DNA of 64,000 bases, from contig DIWM01000038.1 in assembly GCA_002428485.1 (NCBI GenBank), positions 62,001 through 126,000 on the forward strand. Reading direction: 5' to 3'. The notes beneath the pieces were generated by a model that made no database searches, was not told where the DNA came from, and saw only the letters and a program-made list of their open reading frames with translations. Both the position numbers and the translations under genes were made by a program. Positions 51,408 through 60,585 of this stretch are shown piece after piece; position 1 is the first letter of the stretch, and the number at the start of each line of letters is the position of its first letter. The DNA comes from Deltaproteobacteria bacterium UBA6106 (GTDB lineage Bacteria > Desulfobacterota > Syntrophorhabdia > Syntrophorhabdales > Syntrophorhabdaceae).

Positions 51408-52683
51408 AGATGTATGCAACCTTCTCAAGATATGACAGGGCAACGTTGGCCCTGTAAAGAGCAGCCACTTCATTTTCCCTGGCAGACGCAAGGTCCTTCT
51501 CGCTCTGCAGAAGGCTCAGTATATCACCCTTGCCGACCCTGTATTCACCGAGCAGTTGATTAAATGTCGTTGTTGCCTCCCTTACCAGTTCTTTATACAA
51601 AATAACATTCGCCAGGGTAAGCTCATAGTCCTTTATTGCCTTTATGATATCGAGACTGACAGTGCGCTTTGTTTCTTCAAGCCGCTGTTTGGCGGCGTTC
51701 ACATTGCTCAAGGCGCCTTGCATATTGTAGTACCTGCCGACGCCGTCAAAAAGCGGGAAGGTGAAATTGATCATGAAGGAATCGCTCCTTCCTTCAGGAA
51801 AAAACCTCCTGTCCTGCCTGGTTTGCTGAAGTTCTGCATCAATCTTGGGAAACCAGGCGCTCCTTTTTTCCACGTAGGTCATGTTCAGCCGTTCTATCTC
51901 CTTTTCCTGGGTAATTATCTCTGGCTTCACCCGGATAGCCCTCTCGTTGAGGCTTTCATAATTAGCCCTGAAACCCGGCTCTTCAAGAGGTCCATCGGCA
52001 TCTGTCTTCTCTTCGGTTTTCATGAATATAAGCGACTTCAGATCCTCGACGGCCTTTTCGTATTCCCTTTCCGCCCTCTGCACATCTATCTTCGACGTTG
52101 TCATCCTTACCTCGGCCTGCAGGACATCGCTTTTCTTTGTTATCCCCTCCTGGTACCTCGCGAGCGTGAGCTTATAGATCCTTTCCGCGGTATCGAAGGC
52201 CTCCCGTCTTCGCTCGACGATCAGCCTGCTGCCAAGGGCTGTATAAAAAGCGCTTTTTATGCTGAAGATGACGTCCTGACGTATGCCCTTATATCTCTCT
52301 TTCTCCCGTTCGAGAAGGGAATAAGACCCTTTCCGCTTTGCGTACCGCTCGCCTCCGTCAAATATCCTGTAGGAGACACTGCCTGCAAAGGTGTATGCAT
52401 CCAATGAATTCCCCGCGTCCGATGCAGAGCTGAAGCTCGAATAGCTGCTCACAGAGTCCCTTGAATTGAGAGACCGTATATATGAGCTTTGAATGTCCAC
52501 CCTTGGCAGATAGGGGTCGATCGTGGAGATATAAGAAAACCGGTAGCTCTTAACGATCTCCTTCTGTTCTTTTAAGAGATATGAGCCGTCGAGAGCCCTT
52601 TTGACCGCTTCATCGAGGGTTATAGAGAACGCTGTGCCTGATATGAGAACAATAATAATGAAAACAGCGGAAATGATTTTCAT
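51397..52683 (-). CDS. TolC-family outer membrane efflux protein
   Basis: 428 residues. Signal peptide (KIISAVFIIIVLISGTAFS) and two OEP repeats with long helices: LDEAVKRALDGSYLLKEQ and RIYKLTLARYQEGITKKSDVLQAE in the first, and INFTFPLFDGVGRYYNMQGA and YRVGKGDILSLLQSEKDLASA in the second. Trimeric TolC channels bridge the outer membrane and periplasm. As first gene of the operon it precedes the adaptor, an arrangement typical of MacAB-TolC-like export of peptides, lipids or macrolides (substrate unknown). Confidence 0.9.
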   Translation of the reverse strand: MKIISAVFIIIVLISGTAFSITLDEAVKRALDGSYLLKEQKEIVKSYRFSYISTIDPYLPRVDIQSSYIRSLNSRDSVSSYSSFSSASDAGNSLDAYTFAGSVSYRIFDGGERYAKRKGSYSLLEREKERYKGIRQDVIFSIKSAFYTALGSRLIVERRREAFDTAERIYKLTLARYQEGITKKSDVLQAEVRMTTSKIDVQRAEREYEKAVEDLKSLIFMKTEEKTDADGPLEEPGFRANYESLNERAIRVKPEIITQEKEIERLNMTYVEKRSAWFPKIDAELQQTRQDRRFFPEGRSDSFMINFTFPLFDGVGRYYNMQGALSNVNAAKQRLEETKRTVSLDIIKAIKDYELTLANVILYKELVREATTTFNQLLGEYRVGKGDILSLLQSEKDLASARENEVAALYRANVALSYLEKVAYIYDE

Positions 52684-53019
52684 TTTCGACCTTTATACCA
52701 TAGTTTCATGAATTATTCAAAACAGCGGCGGGATTACAATTCAAATACCAAGAAATGCTGAAGGATCTTCGTTGTGAACAATTGCAAAAAAAATATGCCG
52801 AGGAACGGAATTGAACCGCTGACACGGGGATTTTCAGTCCCCTGCTCTACCGACTGAGCTACCTCGGCAATGTTTTATTTAAAGCATAACTCCTCATGAT
52901 ATGTCAAGATATTCATTTGCCGGGGCTATGGCTGCAAAATATATGGCATGCATATTGCGCAGCATGCCTTTCCTGAAATATTTTGACATTCAGCGCTCCC
53001 CTGTGTTAACACATTTGCG
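52684..53019. other. Intergenic region holding tRNA-Phe
   Basis: 336 bases between the divergent tolC and DUF1015 genes. Apart from the tRNA (52796-52868, minus) it is AT-rich and non-coding. Promoters for both flanking genes must lie here but none is convincing. Confidence 0.6.
52796..52868 (-). tRNA. tRNA-Phe (GAA)
   Basis: 73 bases: acceptor GCCGAGG/CCTCGGC with discriminator A, D-arm GCTCAGTCGGTAGAGC, anticodon stem GGGGA/TCCCC with loop CTGAAAA (anticodon GAA), and T-arm with TTCAATT. No encoded CCA. Confidence 0.93.
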
Positions 53020-54240
53020 ATGTCCCGGCCCCTGACAAAACCATTTAAGGGTATCCTGTATAACAAAGAAAAGATCAAGGATATCTCCCTCTGCGTCTGC
53101 CCTCCCTATGATGTCATCAATAACATAAGGGCCTATTACGAGAAGGACGGGCTTAATGCAATCCGGCTGGAGCTGCCGATGGCAACCCCCTCCATGGACA
53201 AATATAATACTGCAAGGGAGACCATGGAAGGATGGATCGCAAGCGGCATACTGCAGCAGGAAGACAAAGAGACGGTTTACGTTTATGAGCAGGAATTCTC
53301 TATCGAGGATGCGCTTTACGTAAGAAGGGGGTTCATAGCCACCCATAAGCTTAGCCGGGACCGGATACTCACGCACGAAGAGACAAGGAAAAAGGCGAAG
53401 GCCGACAGGGAGCAGTTGATAAGCACCCTCAAAACCTTTACGAGCCTCATCTTCGGGCTATATGAAGACAGGGAACAGGAGATCGAGAACATCCTCGTTT
53501 CTTCACAGAAAGAGAAGATCTATGATTTCGTCGATGAACAATCTATCAGAAACAGGTTTTACAGGATGACGGATGCGGAAGACATGAAACAACTTGCATC
53601 AATGATGGATCAGAAAAAGATATATATAGCAGACGGACACCACAGGCTGGACGTTTCGTACAGGCTCAACATACCCTTCGTGCCGCTCTACCTGACCAAC
53701 ATGTATTCGCCGGGAATCGTTATCCTTCCTTACCACAGGATCATCAAATTTGAAAAAAAGAAAAATCTCCGGAAGATATTGAGCTCCATGGAAGGTTTCG
53801 TTGAGGTCAGGAAATACGATTACACCGGCAAAGACTCTCTGAAGGCCGCTTTCTCAATGATCAACGAATCGGAAAAGCCTTCATTCCTGCTCTATTCCCA
53901 CGAAGATCCTTCGCACATATACCAGCTCACCGAAACGGCGCCCGTCAATACAGATAAGGGCGCCCACGATGTATTGAAAAAATTAAGGGTCAATATACTT
54001 CATAACGACATCCTCAAAAGGCTCATCGGGATAGATGATGAAGAAATCTCTTTCACGCAGGACCATTATGAGTCTATAGAGCTTGTGCAGAAAGGGGCCG
54101 TTGACCTTGCCCTCTTTCTTCCCTCCACAACGGTAGACGAGGTAAAAAACATCGCGGAAAACAATCTTTATATGCCCCCGAAATCGACATTCTTCTATCC
54201 GAAGATACTTACAGGCCTCGTATTCTGCAAATATGCATGA
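53020..54240 (+). CDS. DUF1015 protein
   Basis: 406 residues, cytoplasmic. DUF1015 signatures: KPFKGILYNKEKIKDIS with CPPYDVI near the start, VYVYEQEF, GFIATHKL, ILTHEETRKKAKADR, IADGHHRLDVSYR and VILPYHRIIK. HxxR-rich core residues (ADGHHR) suggest a nucleotide or phosphate site; some members are called ATP-dependent kinases but this is unproven. It overlaps the methyltransferase gene by 4 bases and leads an operon with it and a polyprenyl synthase. Confidence 0.82.
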   Translation: MSRPLTKPFKGILYNKEKIKDISLCVCPPYDVINNIRAYYEKDGLNAIRLELPMATPSMDKYNTARETMEGWIASGILQQEDKETVYVYEQEFSIEDALYVRRGFIATHKLSRDRILTHEETRKKAKADREQLISTLKTFTSLIFGLYEDREQEIENILVSSQKEKIYDFVDEQSIRNRFYRMTDAEDMKQLASMMDQKKIYIADGHHRLDVSYRLNIPFVPLYLTNMYSPGIVILPYHRIIKFEKKKNLRKILSSMEGFVEVRKYDYTGKDSLKAAFSMINESEKPSFLLYSHEDPSHIYQLTETAPVNTDKGAHDVLKKLRVNILHNDILKRLIGIDDEEISFTQDHYESIELVQKGAVDLALFLPSTTVDEVKNIAENNLYMPPKSTFFYPKILTGLVFCKYA

Positions 54241-54968
54241 TACCGTCCAGCGACGAAACCTTAGATCTCCTTTGTGAAGAAAAACTAAAACTTGTCCAGA
54301 AAAAAGAGGGGTACAGGTTTTCCATAGATGCCATTCTTCTTGCGAATTTCGTCATTCTCAAAAAAAATGAAAGATTATTGGATATTGGGACCGGTTGTGG
54401 TATCATACCTGTCTATATGACAAAAAAAGGCTGCGGCAACGAAATGGTGGGCGTTGAGATTCAGGGCCGGCTTTTCGAAACGGCGCTGAAAAATAAAGAA
54501 TTAAACCATTGTGATAATGTACGCTTTTTAATGGGAGACATAGGTTCCCTCGCCGGAGGGCTCAAGAGAAGGCCCTTCCATGTTGTGCTGTCCAATCCGC
54601 CATACACGAAAGCAAAGACCGGAAGAAAGAGTCCCGGGGATTCCCGCAGGATCGCCCGTTACGAGTCTTATCTGGATCTTGATATGCTCCTCTCCTCATC
54701 ATCGGCCTTGCTTTTCAAGAAAGGAAGGCTCTATGTCATATATCCGTCGAAAAGGCTCGGGGAGGTCATAGACAGCGCCAGGGCAAATCGGCTTGAGCCG
54801 AAAAGGCTGCGTTTCATTCACCCGAGGGAAAACGAGCCTTCAAACCTTTTTCTTGCCGAATTCATAAAAGAAGGCGGGGTCGGAGCGACCATAGAACCTC
54901 CTCTCTATATTTATGAGAACGGATATTATACGGAAGAAGTTGCAGGCTACTATCTTTTAGGGAACTGA
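54237..54968 (+). CDS. TrmN6-like N6-adenine methyltransferase
   Basis: 243 residues. SAM motif I is LLDIGTGCGIIPVYM and the amino-methylation motif IV is LSNPPYTK. GRKSPGDSRRIARYE is typical of tRNA1(Val) (adenine37-N6)-methyltransferase, as is FIHPRENEPSNLFLAEFIK. The opening ETLDLL-KL-Q-GYRFSIDAILLANF signature also fits. It probably modifies tRNA. Its start overlaps the upstream gene (ATGA) and its stop is one base before the next gene. Confidence 0.85.
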   Translation: MIPSSDETLDLLCEEKLKLVQKKEGYRFSIDAILLANFVILKKNERLLDIGTGCGIIPVYMTKKGCGNEMVGVEIQGRLFETALKNKELNHCDNVRFLMGDIGSLAGGLKRRPFHVVLSNPPYTKAKTGRKSPGDSRRIARYESYLDLDMLLSSSSALLFKKGRLYVIYPSKRLGEVIDSARANRLEPKRLRFIHPRENEPSNLFLAEFIKEGGVGATIEPPLYIYENGYYTEEVAGYYLLGN

Positions 54969-54969
54969 C

Positions 54970-55938
54970 ATGGCAGTCATTGCAGACGTGATCGAAAAAG
55001 ACCTCAAAAAACTCGAAAAATCGATCGACAGGCTGATCACTACAAAGATACACGTCATCAAGGAAATCGTCAATTACATTATAAAATCGGGCGGGAAAAG
55101 GGTCAGGCCGATCCTCGTTATACTGAGCTCCAGGCTCTGTGGCTACAAAGGAGATAAGCATATACCCTATGCCGCTATCATCGAATTCATACACACGGCA
55201 ACGCTCCTGCACGACGACGTGGTGGATAATGCAAAGACCAGAAGAGGCTTCTCCACGGTCAATACGGTGTGGGGGAATGAACCGAGCGTGCTCGTCGGTG
55301 ACTTCCTCTACTCAAAATCTTTTGAGCTCATGGCCCGTGAAGGAAATGATACGATCCTCCAGGTCATATCGTCAGCAACAACAGCCCTTTCCGAGGGAGA
55401 AATACACGAGATCGTAAAGACAGCGGACATCAGCACCACCGAGGAGGAATACCTGCAGATAATCGGCAACAAGACCGCTGTGCTTTTTGCCGCGGCCTGC
55501 GAGATCGGGGCGATCCTCGGAAGCTGTACACAGCAAAAAAGAAAGGAAATGAGCAAGTTCGGCTACAACCTCGGCATGGCTTTTCAGCTCATGGACGATA
55601 TCCTCGATTACACTTCCTTTGACAACGTCCTCGGCAAACGCGTCGGAACAGACCTCCAGGAAGGAAAGGTAACACTTCCCATGATCCATGCCCTGCGGTC
55701 TGCCGACAATGAAGAAAAATCATACCTCGAGAAGATCATTGGCAAGCCCCGCATTACAGCAAAAGATTTTGCGCGGGTAAGAAAGATCATCGAGAAACAT
55801 GGCGGAATCGACTATACCCTTTCGACCGCGGAAAACTATACGAAAAACGCCAAAGGACATCTAAAAATTTTTTCTGATTCAAAATATAAAGAATCCCTCC
55901 TGGGACTGACCAATTATATGCTCAATCGGGAGAAGTAG
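54970..55938 (+). CDS. Polyprenyl diphosphate synthase (IspB-type)
   Basis: 322 residues. The two Asp-rich motifs are present: LLHDDVVDNAKTRRG (first DDxxD with R-x-G) and FQLMDDILDYTS (second). GGKRVRPIL at the start binds the isopentenyl substrate. Residues before the first motif are large, consistent with a long-chain product for menaquinone or ubiquinone side chains rather than a farnesyl synthase. It is third in the DUF1015 operon. A family A repeat follows. Confidence 0.9.
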   Translation: MAVIADVIEKDLKKLEKSIDRLITTKIHVIKEIVNYIIKSGGKRVRPILVILSSRLCGYKGDKHIPYAAIIEFIHTATLLHDDVVDNAKTRRGFSTVNTVWGNEPSVLVGDFLYSKSFELMAREGNDTILQVISSATTALSEGEIHEIVKTADISTTEEEYLQIIGNKTAVLFAAACEIGAILGSCTQQKRKEMSKFGYNLGMAFQLMDDILDYTSFDNVLGKRVGTDLQEGKVTLPMIHALRSADNEEKSYLEKIIGKPRITAKDFARVRKIIEKHGGIDYTLSTAENYTKNAKGHLKIFSDSKYKESLLGLTNYMLNREK

Positions 55939-56250
55939 CTGATAGCAGAACTGCGGCTCATAGCTCTTGGCTCATAGCTGATAGCAAAGCAAGCACGAAA
56001 TCCGAATATCGAAATCCGAAACAATTTCAAAATCTGAATATCGAATGTTCAAAACTGTCATCGCGAAGACTTCCCCTCCCATCGTCATCGCGAGGAGCGG
56101 AGCGACGTGGCGATCTCTCATAGGGTATGATCTATTAGTGAGATTGCCCCGCCCTGCGGGCTCGACGCTTATTCTATACAGCTGATTTGGATTTTGAACA
56201 TTCAAATTTGTTTAGTGCTTAGATATTGTGATTTAGTATTTGTTGTCAAA
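55937..56250. repeat. Long inverted-repeat element, family A, copy 4, interrupted
   Basis: Left arm aactgcggctcatagctctt and aatccgaatatcgaaatccg; right arm gatttggattttgaacattc and gtttagtgcttagatattg. The arms are separated by about 110 extra bases (56059-56165) that are not part of family A. The element runs up to the ispB stop on the left. Confidence 0.7.
56059..56165. repeat. Second repeat nested inside family A copy 4
   Basis: gtcatcgcgaggagcggagc followed by gacgtggcgatctc, then gagattgccccgccctgcgg in mirror. This belongs to the widespread type of intergenic repeat with catcgcgaggagcg ends, able to form its own hairpin. It sits at the loop of the interrupted family A element. Confidence 0.65.
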
Positions 56251-56378
56251 CACGGACTACAAACGGTATTTTTCGCCGAACACTGAACGCTTTACGCCGA
56301 ACGTTTTCTTTAGAACCTCGATATACGAACTACGGTATACGATTTGCTGTCAGCCATGAGCTATGAACTATGAGCCAA
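56251..56378. repeat. Mixed intergenic repeat block
   Basis: Contains gccgaacactgaacgcttta, tcgatatacgaactacggta and ctgtcagccatgagctatga. The words are shared with 21127-21260 and 30170-30300. It abuts the glgC stop. Confidence 0.6.
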
Positions 56379-57605
56379 TTATAGTATCTCTCCCTTGGGT
56401 ATTACTACGACGCCATCCTCGGAGACATAAAAACGTTGTCTGTCCTTATTAAGATCGTACCCGATCTTCATGCCGTCAGGCACCCTGACACCCTTGTCAA
56501 TGATGGCCTTTTTAATCCGGGCGTGCATTCCGACAACAACATCATGGAAAAGAATGGACTCGCTCACTTCGGCATAGCTGTTTATGCGAACGCCGGGAGA
56601 AAGCACTGATTTTATTACCTTGCCGCCGCTGATAATAACTCCGCTGCATATGATAGAATCCAGCGCCTTTCCCGCCCGGCCCTTCTCCTCGTCGGCAAAG
56701 ACCGTTTTTGCCGGCGGGTATTGCCCTTCATAGGTCCGTATGGGCCAATTTTTGTCATAGAGGTTAAAAACAGGGTTCACCGATGCGAGGTCCATGTTCG
56801 CATGCCAGTATGCATCTACTGTCCCTATGTCCCTCCAATATGCCGCATCTTTGTTCTTGCCCGCACCGAATCTGTAGACATATACCCTGTGATCGGGATA
56901 CATGCAGGGCATGATATCCCTTCCAAAATCGTGGGAGGTGTCGCGGCCTGCATCGTCCTTCAGCGCCTCGACCAGCACGTCTCTGTTAAAGATATAGACG
57001 CCCATTGAAATAAAGGCCTTGCCCGGTTTTCCCGGAATTGATCTGGGATCTTTCGGTTTTTCCTCAAACCCGCACACCCGTCCCTCGCCATTCACCTCGA
57101 TAACTCCAAACCGAGAGGCCTCCGCGATATCGACCTCTATGGCGGAGATCGTCAGGTCTGCCTTCTTCTTCTGGTGATACCTTATGAAATGGCTGTAGTC
57201 CATTTTATAGATATGGTCTCCGGAGAGGATTATGACATATTCACCGTCAACCTGCTCAAGGTGGTAAACATTCTGAAAAACGGCATCAGCCGTTCCCCTG
57301 TACCAGTCCTCCCCCACCCTCATCTGTGGAGACAGGTGGGATACGAACTCGCCGAGCTCCGGGTTCAGTATGCTCCACGCGTCCCTTGTATGCCTCATGA
57401 GCGAATGCGACTTGTATTGCGGCAGAACAAATATCTTCCTGATGCCAGAGTTGACGCAGTTGCTTAATGTAAAATCGATCACCCGGTATTTGCCGCCGAA
57501 GGGAACAGCCGGCTTTGCCCTGTCCTTTGTCAATCCGTACAGGCGGGTACCGACGCCTCCGGCGAGGACAAAGGCGACAGCATTATGGATCAGTCTTGGT
57601 TTCAT
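56379..57605 (-). CDS. glgC: Glucose-1-phosphate adenylyltransferase
   Basis: 408 residues, normal length. The nucleotidyl-transferase core shows VLAGGVGTRLYGLTKDRAKPAVPFGGKYR, which holds the pyrophosphate loop, SGDHIYKMDY (catalytic Asp) and FEEKPKDP (glucose-1-P contact). A left-handed helix domain follows near 300-400 (SGGKVIKSVLSPGV). It makes ADP-glucose for glycogen. No glgA is adjacent. It is monocistronic on the reverse strand. Allosteric residues cannot be assigned from sequence. Confidence 0.95.
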   Translation of the reverse strand: MKPRLIHNAVAFVLAGGVGTRLYGLTKDRAKPAVPFGGKYRVIDFTLSNCVNSGIRKIFVLPQYKSHSLMRHTRDAWSILNPELGEFVSHLSPQMRVGEDWYRGTADAVFQNVYHLEQVDGEYVIILSGDHIYKMDYSHFIRYHQKKKADLTISAIEVDIAEASRFGVIEVNGEGRVCGFEEKPKDPRSIPGKPGKAFISMGVYIFNRDVLVEALKDDAGRDTSHDFGRDIMPCMYPDHRVYVYRFGAGKNKDAAYWRDIGTVDAYWHANMDLASVNPVFNLYDKNWPIRTYEGQYPPAKTVFADEEKGRAGKALDSIICSGVIISGGKVIKSVLSPGVRINSYAEVSESILFHDVVVGMHARIKKAIIDKGVRVPDGMKIGYDLNKDRQRFYVSEDGVVVIPKGEIL

Positions 57606-57661
57606 CGTCTCTCTTTACATTAATAGCACAATACGAACAGGAATCAATAAAAAATGAACTT

Positions 57662-57791
57662 CCCCTCAGCAAGCTACGGGATATCAGAGGATAGAACCGG
57701 CATGATTATGCCCCCTCACCCTGCCCTCTCCCGCGAGGAGAGAGAGAACAGTGTTACCCCGCAGCAAGCTGCGGGGAATCATTCAGATTGA
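57662..57791 (+). repeat. Repeat family C, copy 3 (upstream of histidine kinase)
   Basis: Same series as copy 2: cagcaagctacggg hairpin, aaccggcatgattatgcccc, ctctcccgcgaggagagag, ccccgcagcaagctgcgggg hairpin and aatcattcagattg. It ends about 55 bases before the kinase ATG, in the sense orientation. Confidence 0.75.
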
Positions 57792-57846
57792 ATTATTTTC
57801 TTGAACGGACATATCATTTGTTGTATTGTCAGAGTACACGATAAAG

Positions 57847-59862
57847 ATGGACATCTATGGCATTCCACCATTGCTCAGCGCAATTATCCTCCTCATCCTT
57901 TTTCTTATGGGGGTATTCAAATCTAAAGGGTCCCCCACCAACCTCCTTTTTGCACTCATATGTCTCATAGGATGTCTTCTTAACATCGATAAGACGGTCC
58001 TCACGGCCATCACAGACGAAAATATTGCCATTCAGATAAGCAGGGTCGACCACCTTTTTCTGGTTTTTATTATCCCGCTCTACTTCCACTTCACGCTATT
58101 GGCAACGGGGTACAAAAAATGGCTTCCCTTCGCAAAGTATTCTTATATCGTCTCCTTTCTCCTTTTGCCTTTGACCCGTCATCCGCAGTATTTAAGCCAC
58201 GTAAAACGCTATTTCTTCGGTTTTTTCGCTATCTCAGGGCCTTACTTCTATTTCTTCGGCGTCTTAAGCACGCTGAGCATTGCCGCATCGATCTATCTCC
58301 TTGCGAAGAAGCTGAGAGAAGAAACTGCATCATTGAAAAAAACGAGGATCAAATACATCCTTTTAAGCTTCGGACTTGCGGCCGTAGTAAACCACTTCGA
58401 TATCTTCACCATGAAGGGATATGCGATGTATCCGCTGGGGAATTTCGTTTTCGTACCCATGTGCCTGCTGGGATACTCCATACTCAAGCACGACGTCATG
58501 GAATGGAAGATATTTCTCAACAAAGGGATCATCCTTTCCACCCTCCTTCTCATTTCCACAGGCTTCTTTGTAGGATCGGCAATATTATTGAAGAAGCTCT
58601 TTGAATCGCCCGCGCACACGGACATCGTTTACATCACTGCAATGATCCTTACCTTCTTCCTCATCTATTTTTCAAAGGAGCGGGTTCAAAACTTTCTTGT
58701 GCAATTCCTGCAACAGGAATTTATCAGGAACAGGCGCGCGCTCAAGGATCTCAGCTTTGAGATATTGACGCTCCATAGCATCGAAGATATCAAAAAAACT
58801 GTTATCGCAAGACTGTCGAAGCTGTTCGCACTGCAAAGATGTACCTTCAGAATGGTGCCGAAGGTCGATGAAGCGGAAACGGTCAGCGCCATTCACGAAT
58901 CCGACACATTATGGAATGGCGGATACAGGTTGTCCATACCGATACATTCAAAGGCGCACCCTTCCTGTCTCCTGCTGGGAGAAAAAGGGAATATGAGCCT
59001 CTACACGGGGGAGGAGGTCGAATTCCTCACGATCCTTGCAAACCACACTGCCCTTTCCTTTGATAATGCGAAGGCGTATAAAAAGATACGGGACTTCTCG
59101 GTCTCCCTTGAAAAGCTTGTCGATGAAAGGACAAAGGCCCTTATACAGAGCGAGAGCCTTGCTGCCGTCGGCAGGCTCGCGGCAGGCGTTGCCCACGAAT
59201 TGAACAATCCTATCGCAGGCGTTATGAGCACGCTGGAATTTTATACAGACCACATGGAGGGGGAAAGCGACATCAGGGACGACCTTGTCTTCTCCCTCAA
59301 CGAGCTCGGGAGGGCAAAAGATATTGTTAAAAGCCTCCTTGACACCTCGCGCCAGAAAGACGAGACAAAAGAGCTCGTTGACATTTACAATCCATTGGAA
59401 GACGCCCTTAAGGTCCTCTGCAATCAATATAAAAACAAAAGGATCGCCATAACAAAAAACTTCAACGCGGAATACAGCCTGATCATGGGCAATGGCCCGA
59501 GATTGTGCCAGGTGTTCATCAACATCATTAAGAATTCCATTGACGCCGTTGGCGACAACGACGGAAGGATAATGATCGACGTCTTCAACGAAGACGGTCT
59601 GCCGGAAACGGCGCAACAGCAGAAAAGCCCTGTCTGGAGGCTAATATGCAGGGTCTCCGATAATGGTGAAGGCATAGAGACAAAACACGCAAAAGATATC
59701 TTCAAGCCCTTCTTTACAACAAAACCCCAGGGCAAAGGGATGGGCCTTGGTCTCTTTATCGTTCACGAGATCATAAAGGATCACAAGGCCGCTATCGATA
59801 TGGAAAGCAGCAGGGGCAAAGGAACAGAATTCAGGCTTTCTTTTCCCTGCCGGCAACAATGA
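57847..59862 (+). CDS. Membrane sensor histidine kinase
   Basis: About 671 residues. The N-terminal sensor has eight predicted membrane helices (ALL LLILFLMGVF through IVYITAMILTFFLIYF). A GAF-like domain follows (about 310-400), then a short coiled coil (VSLEKLVDERTKALIQSESLAA), the HisKA dimerisation domain with phosphoacceptor His450 in GVAHELNNPIAGV, and the HATPase_c domain with N-box FINIIKNSIDAVGD, G1 VSDNGEGIE and G2 GKGMGLGLFIVHEI. The class resembles NtrB-like kinases. No response regulator is adjacent. A TTG 21 bases upstream is an alternative start. Confidence 0.88.
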   Translation: MDIYGIPPLLSAIILLILFLMGVFKSKGSPTNLLFALICLIGCLLNIDKTVLTAITDENIAIQISRVDHLFLVFIIPLYFHFTLLATGYKKWLPFAKYSYIVSFLLLPLTRHPQYLSHVKRYFFGFFAISGPYFYFFGVLSTLSIAASIYLLAKKLREETASLKKTRIKYILLSFGLAAVVNHFDIFTMKGYAMYPLGNFVFVPMCLLGYSILKHDVMEWKIFLNKGIILSTLLLISTGFFVGSAILLKKLFESPAHTDIVYITAMILTFFLIYFSKERVQNFLVQFLQQEFIRNRRALKDLSFEILTLHSIEDIKKTVIARLSKLFALQRCTFRMVPKVDEAETVSAIHESDTLWNGGYRLSIPIHSKAHPSCLLLGEKGNMSLYTGEEVEFLTILANHTALSFDNAKAYKKIRDFSVSLEKLVDERTKALIQSESLAAVGRLAAGVAHELNNPIAGVMSTLEFYTDHMEGESDIRDDLVFSLNELGRAKDIVKSLLDTSRQKDETKELVDIYNPLEDALKVLCNQYKNKRIAITKNFNAEYSLIMGNGPRLCQVFINIIKNSIDAVGDNDGRIMIDVFNEDGLPETAQQQKSPVWRLICRVSDNGEGIETKHAKDIFKPFFTTKPQGKGMGLGLFIVHEIIKDHKAAIDMESSRGKGTEFRLSFPCRQQ

Positions 59863-60520
59863 GCGTATACTCCCCCTTTAATTCCTGAGAGCCAAGCCTC
59901 GCGGACAGGTCTTCGATACTGCCCCGCAAGACCTCCTCGTACATCTTCGTCATCTCCTTAAAAAGGACAGCTTCACGGTTGCCCCACTCTTCAAGGATAA
60001 TATGGAGCGTCTTCATTACCCTTCTCGGCGATTCGAAAAAGATGACAGGGTAGGATACTGACGCCAGCTCATTGAGGACCTTTTTCACCTTGGATCTTTT
60101 TTGCGGCAAGAAACCGAAGAACACAAAATGGTCCGCAAAAAGTCCCGAAATAGACACAGCGCTCACTGCCGCAGATGGTCCCGGTATCACGCGCACGCTC
60201 AGGCCCTGCTCATAGCAGCGCCTTACAATAATGTTGCCGGGATCAGAAATGCAGGGCGTTCCTGCGCTCGTGATAAGGGCGCAGGATTCTCCGCGCCCTA
60301 TTCTTTCTGTAATGTTCTTCGACTTTCTTTCCTCGTTATAGCTGTTAATTGTAAGAATTGATTTATGGATGCCGAAGTGATTGAGGATCTTCAATGCCCT
60401 GGCGCTGCTCTCTGCGACAACAAAATTCACATCTTTCAGGACCTCAACAGCCCTGATCGTAATGTCCTGCAGATTACCGATTGGTGTCGCGATTACATAC
60501 AGGATGCCGCTCGTTGTCAT
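59831..60520 (-). CDS. rsmI: 16S rRNA 2'-O-methyltransferase RsmI
   Basis: 229 residues. Tetrapyrrole-methylase fold with LYVIATPIGNLQDITIRA, SYNEERKSKNITERI, LITSAGTPCISDPG and FFESPRRVMKTL. It methylates C1402 of 16S rRNA. ATG 60520 has GGAG four bases upstream; a TTG at 60529 is less likely. It is convergent with the histidine kinase, overlapping by 32 bases. Confidence 0.93.
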   Translation of the reverse strand: MTTSGILYVIATPIGNLQDITIRAVEVLKDVNFVVAESSARALKILNHFGIHKSILTINSYNEERKSKNITERIGRGESCALITSAGTPCISDPGNIIVRRCYEQGLSVRVIPGPSAAVSAVSISGLFADHFVFFGFLPQKRSKVKKVLNELASVSYPVIFFESPRRVMKTLHIILEEWGNREAVLFKEMTKMYEEVLRGSIEDLSARLGSQELKGEYTLIVAGREKKA

Positions 60521-60585
60521 GGTCTCCAATCATATTACAATGCAAAATCCTTGACAAGAAGAAAAAAGTTATAGAGAATAAATAT

